Below the pieces are notes generated by a model, which did not search any database, was not told the DNA's origin, and saw only the letters and a program-made list of their open reading frames with translations. Below, piece by piece: positions 17,972 through 27,140 of a DNA stretch of 64,000 bases (position 1 is its first letter; each line of letters starts with the position of its first letter). Made by a program: the position numbers and the translations under genes. The stretch spans positions 246,571 to 310,570 of the forward strand of contig NZ_PQBS01000040.1 of the NCBI RefSeq assembly GCF_002911695.1, written 5' to 3'. The DNA is from Gracilimonas amylolytica. GTDB taxonomy: Bacteria; Bacteroidota; Rhodothermia; Balneolales; Balneolaceae.

Positions 17972-20509
17972 TCACCCTTCATATTCATCCAGATTGTCCA
18001 GAAGTTCCTGAAGTTCATCTTCATCCTGTACGAGAACATCCCTCGCGGTACTGCCCTGATATGGTCCAACAATGCCTGCATTGAATAATTGATCTATGAT
18101 TCTGCCGGCTCGGTTATAGCCGATCTTAAGTTTACGCTGCAACAATGAAACCGATCCCTGCTGATGCAATACCACCAGCTTGGCAGCCGCTTCAAAGTAT
18201 TCGTCTATATCATCTAACGGATCAGGAATGTCTGCAGTATCATCTTTTACAATGGGTAGGTGAAAAGGTTGTTTATACCCGGCCTGCTGACCAATAAAGG
18301 CGTTTATTCGCTCCACTTCTTCCGTCGAAACGAAGGCATTTTGAATCCGGATCATCCCGGTTCCGTTGTTGAAGAGCATATCGCCCATTCCGATCAGCTG
18401 ATCGGCTCCGCCCTGATCCAGGATAGTCCGGGAGTCCACTTTGGAAGCCACCTGATAGGCAATTCGCGCCGGGAAGTTGGCTTTGATGGTACCCGTGATC
18501 ACATTCACAGACGGTCGCTGCGTAGCAACCACCAGGTGAATACCAATGGCACGGGCCAGCTGTGCGAGTCGGGCGATCGGCTCCTCGATCTGCTTACCGG
18601 CCGTCATCATAAGGTCAGCCAGCTCATCGATGATCACCACAATATATGGCAGGTGGCGATGACCCAGTTCCTCATCCAGCTTACCGGTCTTATATTTCTC
18701 GTTGTAGGATTTAATATCACGCACCATAGCCATCTTGAGCAGGTCGTAGCGCTCATCCATTTCCTTACACAGGCTTTCAAGGGTTTCCTGAGCCTTGGAG
18801 GTATCGGTGATGATCGGCTCATCAGAATCAGGCAGCATAGCCAGAAAATGATTTTGAATATTGCGATACAGTGACAGCTCGATCTTCTTCGGATCTACCA
18901 TCACAAATTTCAGGTCATCGGGGTGACACTTGTACAACAGACACGTAATGATGGTGTTGATTCCGACCGACTTACCTGACCCCGTGGCACCGGCAATAAG
19001 CAGGTGAGGCATCTTGGTAAGATCGATCATGAACACCTCATTCTCAATGGTCTTACCAAAGGCCACCGGCAGGGTGTAATCGGTTTCTACAAATTTCTTG
19101 GTGTTCAAAACCTGTTTGATATACACCGTTTCGCGCGTGCTGTTTGGCACTTCAATCCCCACCGCTGACTTTCCGGGGATCGGGGAAAGCATACGAAGTC
19201 CCTTGGAGGCCGTCGCCATCTTCAGGTCATTGGAGTAGCTTTCGATCTTGGAGATCTTCACATCCGGAGCCGGTTCCAGCTCATAGAGCGTCACCGTTGG
19301 ACCCACAATGGCATTGATGCCCACGATCTCGATCTTATGCCGCTTCAACTTATCCAGAATAATGCGCTTATTTTCCTTGATCTCCTCAAGGTCCACTTCA
19401 TTACCCTCATCCGGCGGAGGATCCAGCAGGTCCACTTTAGGGAACTTGTATTTGATGACCGGTACTTCCTTGGCTTTCTGCTTATTCAGCTTGTCGAGGT
19501 CTTTTTCATCGGCCTGTTCATCTCCTTTACCAACATATACCGACACCTCGATGTCATCGTCATCGCTGTCAATTTCTTCTTCTTTCTCAAGGGAGGCTCG
19601 CTGACGGGTATCCAGCGTTTTGATCTCACTCTTTTCCTGCTCGCGTTTTTTCTGATCTTCCTCTTCAGATTTTGCCACAAGCTCATCGATGGATGGAGCC
19701 GGTTTCACGGGTTCATCTTCGTTATCGGAATCGGCGATCGGTTGTTTCTTGAGCTCTTGTTCTTCCTCTTCCTGCTGTTCTTCTTTTGCTGCTTTTTTGG
19801 CTTCCTTTTCAGCCCGTTTTTCGGCGAGCCGTTCTTCGCGCTCTTTGGCCTTTTCTTCCTTTCGAAGCTGTCGGGCCGCCCGACGTTCTTCCATCTTCTC
19901 CTGAATATTCTCGATCCACAGCTTGAGGTTATCGATGGTCTTCTGCAGGTCGCGGTCGATGAACATCAACAGGGTGATAAGCACCAGCACGGATAGAATA
20001 ATGATGGAACCGATGCTTGTAATGTTATACATCACTTGTGAGATCGCGATGCCGGCCGCTCCACTCCAGATGGAATCATCCGGAAAGTCGGCATAGGTGG
20101 TCAGCCATCCAATAAAAGTAGAGAGTAGCACCATACTCCAGATGCTCAGTACGGTCAGCCAGCCCAGCTCCTTGAAATCCCTCCGGCGAAAGGTGTGCCA
20201 GCCATGGTAGCCGGTGATAAGAGCCAGGATAATGCTGGTGTAGCCAAACAAACTATGCACCAGGTAGTGCGAAATATAAGCACCTACGGGACCGAGCCAG
20301 TTTTTGACCAGCAGGGAGTTGGCATCCCGCGTAAACAGATCAACAAATGAAATGCTTCGGGCATACTGATAATCCGCCGAATTATAGGAAACGATACTTA
20401 AGCCGAGCAGAACAGCGATCGACATAATAATGATGCCGATGATCTCCTTCTTACGGTTAGAATCGAGTCCGGGTGTGCTTGTAGATGTATTTAAGTTGCT
20501 TTTAGCCAT
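17972..20509 (-). CDS. ftsK: DNA translocase FtsK
   Basis: Septal DNA pump that clears the chromosome at division. The 845-residue protein has four N-terminal transmembrane segments (within about 22-185), a long charged linker rich in Glu/Lys (about 195-345), and the RecA-like motor with Walker A GATGSGKS and Walker B VVIIDELADLMM. The winged-helix gamma domain follows (LLQRKLKIGYNRAGRIIDQLFNAGIVGP) and should read KOPS-like sites. It starts 8 nt inside the end of comB, so the two are coupled. Length is typical for Bacteroidota-type FtsK/SpoIIIE. Confidence 0.96.
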   Translation of the reverse strand: MAKSNLNTSTSTPGLDSNRKKEIIGIIIMSIAVLLGLSIVSYNSADYQYARSISFVDLFTRDANSLLVKNWLGPVGAYISHYLVHSLFGYTSIILALITGYHGWHTFRRRDFKELGWLTVLSIWSMVLLSTFIGWLTTYADFPDDSIWSGAAGIAISQVMYNITSIGSIIILSVLVLITLLMFIDRDLQKTIDNLKLWIENIQEKMEERRAARQLRKEEKAKEREERLAEKRAEKEAKKAAKEEQQEEEEQELKKQPIADSDNEDEPVKPAPSIDELVAKSEEEDQKKREQEKSEIKTLDTRQRASLEKEEEIDSDDDDIEVSVYVGKGDEQADEKDLDKLNKQKAKEVPVIKYKFPKVDLLDPPPDEGNEVDLEEIKENKRIILDKLKRHKIEIVGINAIVGPTVTLYELEPAPDVKISKIESYSNDLKMATASKGLRMLSPIPGKSAVGIEVPNSTRETVYIKQVLNTKKFVETDYTLPVAFGKTIENEVFMIDLTKMPHLLIAGATGSGKSVGINTIITCLLYKCHPDDLKFVMVDPKKIELSLYRNIQNHFLAMLPDSDEPIITDTSKAQETLESLCKEMDERYDLLKMAMVRDIKSYNEKYKTGKLDEELGHRHLPYIVVIIDELADLMMTAGKQIEEPIARLAQLARAIGIHLVVATQRPSVNVITGTIKANFPARIAYQVASKVDSRTILDQGGADQLIGMGDMLFNNGTGMIRIQNAFVSTEEVERINAFIGQQAGYKQPFHLPIVKDDTADIPDPLDDIDEYFEAAAKLVVLHQQGSVSLLQRKLKIGYNRAGRIIDQLFNAGIVGPYQGSTARDVLVQDEDELQELLDNLDEYEG

Positions 20510-21239
20510 TTAGATCTTTGAGAATTCCGTCCCTCATTCCGGGAAGCACATCAAATTCATTCACTTTACAGCAGAATGAAATATCACCATTTGGAACAAG
20601 TTCAGCTAATCGTTTTGCATGATCGCTTTTACTGATGGCTCCCTCTAAATCATGCCCATATTTTTCGAAAAGACCAAATGCTACTTTCGCACCGTCTTTC
20701 GCCGAATCGGGCAGCTGACCGCCACTGATGGCATGAAGCAGGGATCCCGCAAAGAGGGTATCCTCAATGGAAAGTCGCCCCTGCCAGCCTGAACAGATCA
20801 GCACCACTTCATCATCGTGCTCTTTCAGGGCATTCAGGATACTCTGCTGATTCAGGAAGGTTCCCACATACACCTCACTCGCCAGAGCCGCCTTTTTAAT
20901 GGCCTTGGTACCGTTCGTGGTGTTGAAAATGAGGGTCTTATCCTTCACAGCCTCCCGAGTGTACTCAGCCGGGGAATTCCCCAGGTGATAGCCTTCGATC
21001 TTGGAGCCGTTCTTCTCACCGCAAAGCAGATAATCCTTTTGATCCATAGTGGTGGCGATCTTCATGGCATCACTCATATCCGCAACCGGGATCACTTTCT
21101 TTGCCCCGTTATGAATGGCAGTGGTAATAGATGAGGAAGCACGAAGCACGTCAATGATGACCGCACTTTTGCCACGCAGTTCTTCTTCCTGAAACGCCTG
21201 AACCGAAAAAAATACGTCGATATAATTGATATCCGGCAT
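20502..21239 (-). CDS. comB: 2-phosphosulfolactate phosphatase (ComB family)
   Basis: Hydrolyses phosphosulfolactate to sulfolactate in the pathway first found in coenzyme M synthesis; in bacteria it may serve sulfolactate production. The 245-residue protein carries the family features VIIDVLRASSSITTAI near the N-terminus, LCGEKNG and GYHLGNSPAEY, FNTTNGTKAI and the CSGWQGRLSIEDTLFAG segment. No other sulfolactate gene is in the window, so the pathway role is open. Co-transcribed with ftsK (overlap of 8 nt) and 45 nt after gcvT. Confidence 0.9.
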   Translation of the reverse strand: MPDINYIDVFFSVQAFQEEELRGKSAVIIDVLRASSSITTAIHNGAKKVIPVADMSDAMKIATTMDQKDYLLCGEKNGSKIEGYHLGNSPAEYTREAVKDKTLIFNTTNGTKAIKKAALASEVYVGTFLNQQSILNALKEHDDEVVLICSGWQGRLSIEDTLFAGSLLHAISGGQLPDSAKDGAKVAFGLFEKYGHDLEGAISKSDHAKRLAELVPNGDISFCCKVNEFDVLPGMRDGILKDLNG

Positions 21240-21284
21240 GAATTCTTACTCTCTAACTAACGGTTGTTTTGAACTAAATTGAAT

Positions 21285-22385
21285 TTATTTTTTGATAAAT
21301 GGAGGTCGGCTAACCGTAGCATCGGCTGTTTTATTTCGAATAACGATCTGAATGTCGGTTCCCTCAGCCGCATACTCTTTTGCCACGTAACCCATTCCAA
21401 TACCTGTACCTAAAGTAATCGACATTGTTCCGCTTGTCACCTCTCCGATGGTCTCCCCGTCGGTATTTTGGATCTCATAACCCTGACGCGGAATGTTGCG
21501 CTTGCCTTCAACCGTGAAGCCAACCAATTGTCGCTTCAGACCTTCTTCTTTCTTTTGCTGTAGGACTTCCTTAGCAATAAAATCCCCTTTGTCGAATTTG
21601 GTGATCCACCCCAGTCGTGCTTCCAGCGGATGAGTGTCTTTGGTGATGTCATTGCCATAAAGGGCAAAACCCATCTCAAGGCGAAGGGTATCCCGGGCTC
21701 CCAGTCCGCATGGCTCGATCCCGAACTCCTCTCCGGCTTCCATAATGGCATTCCATACTTTCTCAGGGTCTGCATGATTCTTATCAAAATACAGTTCAAA
21801 GCCTTTCTCACCGGTGTAACCGGTAGCTGAAAACACAACGTTCTCCATACCGGCCAGGCTACCCATTTTAAATGAATAGAAGCCGATATCACTCAGATCC
21901 AGGTCTGTAATTTTTTGCAGGGTTTCTATGGATTTAGACCCTTGCACCGCAAGCAGACAGGTATCATCGGATTGATCTTTGACTTCGGCATCAAAGGAAT
22001 TGTTATCGAGGATCCAGTTCAGGTCTTTTTCAATATTGGATGCATTGACCACCGCAATATACCCGGCCTCATCAAAAAGTTTATAGATGATCAGGTCGTC
22101 CACAATGCCGCCATCGTCGTAGCACATGCAGGTGTATTGCGCTTTGCCTTCCGTAAGTTTGGAGGCATCATTGACCGTTACTTTCTGAATCAGATCCAGC
22201 GCTTCCGGCCCGCTGATGTAAAACTCACCCATGTGCGACACATCAAACATGCCGACCCGTTCACGCACAGCTGCGTGTTCCGATTTGATTCCGGCATACT
22301 GAACCGGCATCTCAAATCCGGCAAAATCTACCAGCTTGGCACCGGCTTTTTCGTGAAGGTCGTAAAATGGCGTTTTCTTTGGCAT
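21285..22385 (-). CDS. gcvT: Aminomethyltransferase (glycine cleavage T protein)
   Basis: T subunit of the glycine cleavage system; it moves the methylene group from the H-protein-bound intermediate to tetrahydrofolate, releasing ammonia. The 366-residue length is standard. Characteristic stretches are GAKLVDFAGFEMPVQY at the N-terminus, MFDVSHMGEF, the folate-site region with ATGYTGEKGFELYF, LGARDTLRLEMG and IPRQGYEI. First gene of the leftward run; the other gcv genes are not here and no glycine riboswitch is seen upstream. Confidence 0.95.
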   Translation of the reverse strand: MPKKTPFYDLHEKAGAKLVDFAGFEMPVQYAGIKSEHAAVRERVGMFDVSHMGEFYISGPEALDLIQKVTVNDASKLTEGKAQYTCMCYDDGGIVDDLIIYKLFDEAGYIAVVNASNIEKDLNWILDNNSFDAEVKDQSDDTCLLAVQGSKSIETLQKITDLDLSDIGFYSFKMGSLAGMENVVFSATGYTGEKGFELYFDKNHADPEKVWNAIMEAGEEFGIEPCGLGARDTLRLEMGFALYGNDITKDTHPLEARLGWITKFDKGDFIAKEVLQQKKEEGLKRQLVGFTVEGKRNIPRQGYEIQNTDGETIGEVTSGTMSITLGTGIGMGYVAKEYAAEGTDIQIVIRNKTADATVSRPPFIKK

Positions 22386-22539
22386 AGTTGATATCAGACT
22401 GTGAGGGTTAAAAGGGTATTAATTCTACATATATCGGCGCAACCCTGAAAATTCATTGACCCCAAAGGTACGGGTTTGTAAACCAAAAATCGGCATAACA
22501 TAGCTATTTCTTGGGAATGTTTGTTTAATGGGATAATGA

Positions 22540-23135
22540 TCGGCCGATCCATCAATATGTATCCAAATCGATCTATCGGTCCCTCGCAAATCGATGAATC
22601 GGTTAATCGGATCATCATTTCAAACCCACAACCATCCGCAATATCCGCGTCATCCGTGTTCCATTCCGGTAATCAAGTGCATCGTTTGTGAATCACGGAT
22701 TCAGGGGATTTTAGGATTTCACGGATGCCCGGTTTAGGCTCGTTCCCAACCTTCCCGATATAATCGGGAGAACGCATATCCGGACCACCCGGTCCGCGTG
22801 GATAGATAGGGCACCGATGGTTTCACGATTGAGAGTGTTGCCCAACCTCCGAACGACCTCACAATCCATACCACCCACCGGGCGGAGGTTCATTTGTTCT
22901 CTTGTTTACCCCGGGATAAATCCCGGGGCTATTGATTTCATCCCTTCAGGATGAGGGCAACCAAAAACCGGTCATGGAGTTTCTATCTTCGATCGAACAA
23001 TCGATCTATCGGTCCATCGCCCATCGGTGAATCGGTCTATCAGTTCATCTACCCTGATAATCCGCCACCTCGTATCATCTGCCTCCACCAATTCCAAACC
23101 CGTAGGGGCAATTCATGAATTGCCCCTACGGGTTT
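22540..23135 (+). repeat. Composite hairpin repeat, copy 3
   Basis: This occupies most of the 960-nt gap after gcvT. In order: an extra ATCGGT module (22540-22620), the gattcac module (22690-22733), the cgttcccaacc module, the AACCTCC/GGAGGTT stem (22842-22892), CCCCGGGA/TCCCGGGG (22909-22928), CATCC/GGATG, a second ATCGGT module (23000-23050) and a 40-bp perfect palindrome (23096-23135). A further imperfect inverted repeat with CGAACG words follows to about 23215. Nothing coding was found. Confidence 0.85.
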
Positions 23136-23345
23136 CATATTCTCCGAAAGGAAATTCTCCCTTTGAAGGGAGACCGTTCGATCAGCCGTTCCTGATCGAA
23201 CGTGTGGGATGTGGAGAGGTGGATTAAGACGAAAGAAGTAAGTAAGGTACCACAGCTCGTAACTCCCGCTCCAACGCATAGCTTAGTAGCAGATAAGTTT
23301 ACTTTTATTTAGTTATTTTGAAAATTAAATTCAGAAAAAGCAGCT

Positions 23346-23957
23346 ATGAGCCACATGGATTCGTTTAAACATGAAATTACAGGGCTGTTTGGTTCCATTC
23401 CGGTTTATCATCCGTTAGAAGAAATTGATGGTGATTTTGAAGCTGACCAGACACAGTTAATCCTTGGGGGTGGGAGTGGAGAGCATCCGGCTATGGTTAT
23501 TGAAAACCCTGTACAGGCTGTGGCATTATTTCTCAAAAAGAAGCTGGAACCACTCAAAGATCCGAAACTAAAGGAGAAATACTATCCGCTTAAACGATTG
23601 ATGCCCGAATGGGAGCCGGTAATTGATCGGTTTTTACCGGATACTGCCGATGAAGTTTTGGCATTCTACGATTGGGAAGCGGAAGACTTTGAACGATTTG
23701 AAGAATTATGCAGATCATCGGCCATGCCTAATGATTTTTGGAAAGGGGATTTTCACGAATGGCTGGTACTGAGTTTTGGCGAATTCATCTTCTTTGCCAT
23801 GCCGGAACTTGCAGCGGATTTGATGCATAAATTGGGCGAAGATCCTTACCAACACTTTCGTCATACCGAATATAATAACATTGGCCTGATACCACCCAAC
23901 TTTCCGGTGTATGCCAATGGCGGGAATGGGTTCGAAAGTCATCGGAAGAGAACTTAG
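23346..23957 (+). CDS. Hypothetical protein, no recognised family
   Basis: A soluble, acidic 203-residue protein without signal peptide or membrane segment. The N-terminal half has LILGGGSGEHPAMVIENPVQAVALFLKKKLEPL. The second half is rich in aromatic and acidic residues (FYDWEAEDFERFEELC, FWKGDFHEWLVLSFGEFIFFAMPELAADL) and ends in a Gly/Asn-rich tail. Codon use and a plausible promoter-like TATTTTG box about 30 nt upstream suggest a real gene. It stands alone between two composite repeats. A cargo gene or a small immunity-like protein are both possible; I make no functional call. Confidence 0.7.
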   Translation: MSHMDSFKHEITGLFGSIPVYHPLEEIDGDFEADQTQLILGGGSGEHPAMVIENPVQAVALFLKKKLEPLKDPKLKEKYYPLKRLMPEWEPVIDRFLPDTADEVLAFYDWEAEDFERFEELCRSSAMPNDFWKGDFHEWLVLSFGEFIFFAMPELAADLMHKLGEDPYQHFRHTEYNNIGLIPPNFPVYANGGNGFESHRKRT

Positions 23958-23989
23958 CACCTGTTTGGGATCATGCCTGACCCCGGATT

Positions 23990-24640
23990 TTTCTTGACTC
24001 GCTCCCAACCATCTGTAATATCCGTGTTTCATTCCAATGGCCTTACAATCGAGTGCATCGTTTGGGAATCACGGATTTATGAGATTTTGGGATTTCACGG
24101 ATGCCAATTCTGCCATTACCACCTTCACCGGTCATCCCCGCGAAGGCGGGGATCTAATGGTCTTTTTAAGCATCAGAAGTTTATAGCCATTGAAAAACTC
24201 GTTTACCTCGTTGACTCGTTCCCAACCATCCCGATCAAATCGGGAGAACGCATGGCAGGACCCTACCTCAACGGCAGGCAGGCTCCCGGTCCGCGTGGAT
24301 AGATAGGGCACCGATGGTTTCACGATTGAGAGTGTTGCCCAACCTCCGAACGACCTCACAATCCATACCTCCCACTGGGCGGAGGTTCTTTGATTCTCAT
24401 TCTAACCCCGTCCCTGCCTCGCCGGCAGGCAGGCTGAAGGACGGGGCTATTGATTTCATCCTTTCAGGATTAGGTAAGCCCAAAAGCAGGTCAAGGGGCC
24501 CCAGTCCTCAGTCAATCAAAAAATCGATCTATCGGTCCATCGCAAATCGGTGAATCGGTTAATCAGATCATTTATCTTGATAATCAGACATCCCAAATCC
24601 TCCGCCAGCACCAATTCATGAATTGCCCCTACGGGTTTCA
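23990..24640 (+). repeat. Composite hairpin repeat, copy 4 (most complete order)
   Basis: Module order: gattcac/ggatttcacggatg (24067-24106), CATCCCCGC hairpin (24131-24155), cgttcccaacc (24221-24335), AACCTCC/GGAGGTT stem (24340-24388), CCCCGTCC/GGACGGGG hairpin (24406-24446) whose loop carries an inserted 23-nt palindrome, CATCC-type hairpin, ATCGGT module (24515-24570). It ends in only the right half of the GTAGGGGCAATT palindrome (24612-24635). It ends about 80 nt before the mrp start. Confidence 0.85.
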
Positions 24641-24722
24641 TATCCCACAGGAATAATTCTTATCTTTAGCGCCTGAAATCAAATCAAGACCGTTCATCAG
24701 ATACAGGTTAAAAGAGTAGTAT

Positions 24723-25850
24723 ATGTCTATTAATAAAGAACAGGTAAAATCAGCCCTCAGTCAGGTTCTGCATCCCTCCGAACAGCGTGATCTTATATCG
24801 CTTGATATGGTTCAGGATGTGATCGTTCAGGATAAGTACGTTTCCTTCACCCTTGAATTTCCGGAGAAGGATGAGGCGCTCGAAGCACAACTGAAAGAGA
24901 AGGCCGAAGAAGCCATTCAGAAATTCATCGACAAGGAAGCGATCGTGGATATTCAGACCGCGGTGAATTTGTCACTGAAGCGAAAGATGGAAGACTCTGA
25001 TCCACAGAAGCAGCAACAATCTCAGCAGCCTCAGATCCTGCCGAATGTTAAGAATATCATCGCCGTGGCTTCCGGAAAAGGCGGTGTGGGAAAATCTACC
25101 GTAGCCGTGAATATTGCAGCTGCACTCGCCAAAAAGGGGCATAAAGTGGGGTTGATGGATACCGATATCTACGGCCCAAGTATCCCGACCATGTTCAACA
25201 TTCACGACCGGCCGAATATCACCACGCAAAAGAAACTGGTGCCGCATGAGAAATATGGCATTCGTCTGGTTTCCATGGGTTTTCTCGTGGATGTGGATCA
25301 AGCCATGGTGTGGCGCGGACCGATGGTGACCAGTGCCGTGAAGCAATTTATGACCGATGTGGAGTGGGGCGCCCTCGATTATCTTATTCTGGATCTGCCT
25401 CCCGGAACCGGTGATATTCAACTGACCATTGTTCAAACCGTTCCACTGACCGGAGCCGTTATCGTCTCCACCCCACAGACCGTAGCCCTGGATGATGCCC
25501 GCAAAGGAGTGGCTATGTTCAACAAAGTGAACGTACCGGTGCTGGGGATGGTCGAGAATATGGCCTATTTCACGCCACCGGATATGCCGGACAAAAAATA
25601 TTACATCTTCGGTGAAGGTGGAGCCTCTCACCTGGCTCAGGAACTGAATGTGCCTGTTTTGGGTGAAGTGCCCATACAGCAAACCGTTCGCGAAGGCGGA
25701 GACTCCGGTAAACCGATCGTCCTGGAAGATACTGAATCACCGGCCGCAACGGCCCTGATGGAAGTGACCGGAAATATGCAGCAGCAGCTGGCCATCCGGG
25801 AGAAGGAGCAGGGCTCCGGCAAGAAGCTGGATATCAAGTTTAAGTCTTAG
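24723..25850 (+). CDS. Mrp/ApbC-type P-loop ATPase (Fe-S cluster carrier)
   Basis: Iron-sulfur cluster carrier of the Mrp/NBP35 family. The 375-residue protein has an N-terminal MIP18/DUF59-like domain (about 1-85). The deviant Walker A GKGGVGKST follows (about 118), then DTDIYGPSIPTMF, the LILDLPPGTGDIQLT motif and a C-terminal PVLGEVPIQQTVREGGDSGKP. The CxxC cluster site of some relatives is not evident: the segment after MVENMAYF has PPDMPDKKYYIFG in its place, so cluster binding is not certain. A TTATCTTTAGCG box at about 24659 resembles a Bacteroidota -7 element. Single gene flanked by composite repeats. Confidence 0.92.
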   Translation: MSINKEQVKSALSQVLHPSEQRDLISLDMVQDVIVQDKYVSFTLEFPEKDEALEAQLKEKAEEAIQKFIDKEAIVDIQTAVNLSLKRKMEDSDPQKQQQSQQPQILPNVKNIIAVASGKGGVGKSTVAVNIAAALAKKGHKVGLMDTDIYGPSIPTMFNIHDRPNITTQKKLVPHEKYGIRLVSMGFLVDVDQAMVWRGPMVTSAVKQFMTDVEWGALDYLILDLPPGTGDIQLTIVQTVPLTGAVIVSTPQTVALDDARKGVAMFNKVNVPVLGMVENMAYFTPPDMPDKKYYIFGEGGASHLAQELNVPVLGEVPIQQTVREGGDSGKPIVLEDTESPAATALMEVTGNMQQQLAIREKEQGSGKKLDIKFKS

Positions 25851-25959
25851 TTGATAGTATTAAATACGGAAAAAAGTTGTCATCCCGAGTGCGTACCTAG
25901 TCACAAAGGAGAATCAGTCTAACACGAGGGATCTCAAATCATGCACTATTTGCCAGATT

Positions 25960-26345
25960 AGGGCTCGTTCCCAACGTCTCGTTGGGAATGCCGGCCTGGA
26001 CCCTTCCTCAACCGGCAGGCAGGCTCCCGGTCCGCGTGGTAGATAATGCACCGCTGTGTTTCACGATCGAGCGGGTAGCCCAACCTCCGAATTTTCTCAC
26101 ACACCCAACCACCCTACGGGCGGAGGTTCTTTGGTTATCCTTCCTAACCCCGGGATAAATCCCGGGGCTATTAATATATCATCCCTACGGGATGGGCAAT
26201 TCATGATCGATCATTCGGTCCATCGCTAATCGGTAAATCGGTCATTCCAACAAAGCCCGACCCAGGCTCAGCAGCCACCTCATTTCATCATCATGAACCA
26301 ATTCAAAACCCACGGTCATTCCCGCGAAGGCTGGAATCTAATAAT
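25960..26345 (+). repeat. Composite hairpin repeat, copy 5
   Basis: Modules: cgttcccaacg (here a GTTCCCAAC/GTTGGGAA hairpin), GC-rich palindrome, AACCTCC/GGAGGTT stem (26072-26128), CCCCGGGA/TCCCGGGG (26148-26167), CATCCC/GGGATG (about 26181-26196), ATCGGT module (26200-26250), and a decayed CATCCCCGC hairpin at about 26314-26338. The GTAGGGGCAATT palindrome is missing. It fills the gap between mrp and the TRIC gene. Confidence 0.8.
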
Positions 26346-26458
26346 CTCCACATCCTCCAAATTGACTCTCATTGCTTGATCCATCACGGTTCACTATCAT
26401 TGACTTAACTTAAACCGAACCACCGTTCAACCCATTCACCACCTAACACAAATAACCC

Positions 26459-27064
26459 ATGGACATAATCTACCTGCTTGATCTTATTGGTACCTTTGTG
26501 TTTGCCATCAGTGGTATTCGGCTGGCGGCCCGCACGGATATGGATGTATTTGGGGGAGCCGTGATCGGCTTTGTGACGGCCATCGGCGGCGGTACAGTTC
26601 GGGACCTCCTGCTCAACAGTCACCCCATCACCTGGATGGCAGATATGACCTACCCCATGGTGATACTGGCAGCCGTACCCTTCACTTTTCTGATGGGCAA
26701 AAAGCTGAATAACTTCAGCAAGACCCTCTTCATTTTTGATACCATCGGGATCGCCATGTTCACCATCATCGGGATGGAAAAGGCGCTTTCGTTTGGGTTG
26801 AATCCATTTATGGCGGGTACCATGGGCATGATCTCAGCCGTGGTTGGCGGGGTTATCCGGGATGTGCTGTGCCGGGAAGTCCCGCTTATCTTCAGAAAGG
26901 AGATCTACGCCACCGCCTGTTTACTCGGTGCCGTGGTCTTCTACCTCGGACTTCAGATCAACCTGCCCGATAACCTCAACTACCTCCTCACTACCGGGGT
27001 GATCATCACCATACGTACCGTGTCTGTTAAGAAAAGCCTTTCGCTGCCCAAGATGAAAGCGTAG
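26459..27064 (+). CDS. TRIC-type trimeric cation channel (YicG/UPF0126 family)
   Basis: A 201-residue membrane protein with two repeated three-helix units. Each carries the family motif: FAISGIRLAARTDMDVFGGAVIGFVTAIGGGTVRDLL and MEKALSFGLNPFMAGTMGMISAVVGGVIRDVLC. The GGGTxRD/GGVxRD turns define the prokaryotic TRIC (formerly UPF0126) channels, which conduct potassium or other monovalent cations. A dispersed repeat begins right after the stop. The last ~80 nt of this gene have two diverged copies further right (27242-27327 and 28041-28126), evidence of past duplication. An ATG at 26459 follows a weak ribosome site. Confidence 0.88.
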   Translation: MDIIYLLDLIGTFVFAISGIRLAARTDMDVFGGAVIGFVTAIGGGTVRDLLLNSHPITWMADMTYPMVILAAVPFTFLMGKKLNNFSKTLFIFDTIGIAMFTIIGMEKALSFGLNPFMAGTMGMISAVVGGVIRDVLCREVPLIFRKEIYATACLLGAVVFYLGLQINLPDNLNYLLTTGVIITIRTVSVKKSLSLPKMKA

Positions 27065-27140
27065 GGAATATTGAATATTGAACCTGCCTCGCCTGCAGGT
27101 CTTAGTTGAGGTAATATGAACCGGGATTGGCAGGATTGAT

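Noticed and set aside
19337-19996. Long hydrophobic frame on the plus strand inside ftsK
   Set aside because: It is the antisense of the Glu/Lys-rich FtsK linker, which reads as Leu/Phe-rich; no start context and the ftsK frame is certain.
22386-22440. Glycine riboswitch upstream of gcvT
   Set aside because: No glycine-aptamer core sequence or fold is seen in the leader.
22394-23345. Small genes in the gap after gcvT
   Set aside because: Open frames of 60-76 codons coincide with hairpin repeats and recur wherever the repeat occurs, so they are not genes.
24972-25682. 236-codon frame antisense to the Mrp ATPase
   Set aside because: Composition is His/Gly-rich as expected for the antisense of a GC-biased gene and the Mrp frame has full family motifs.
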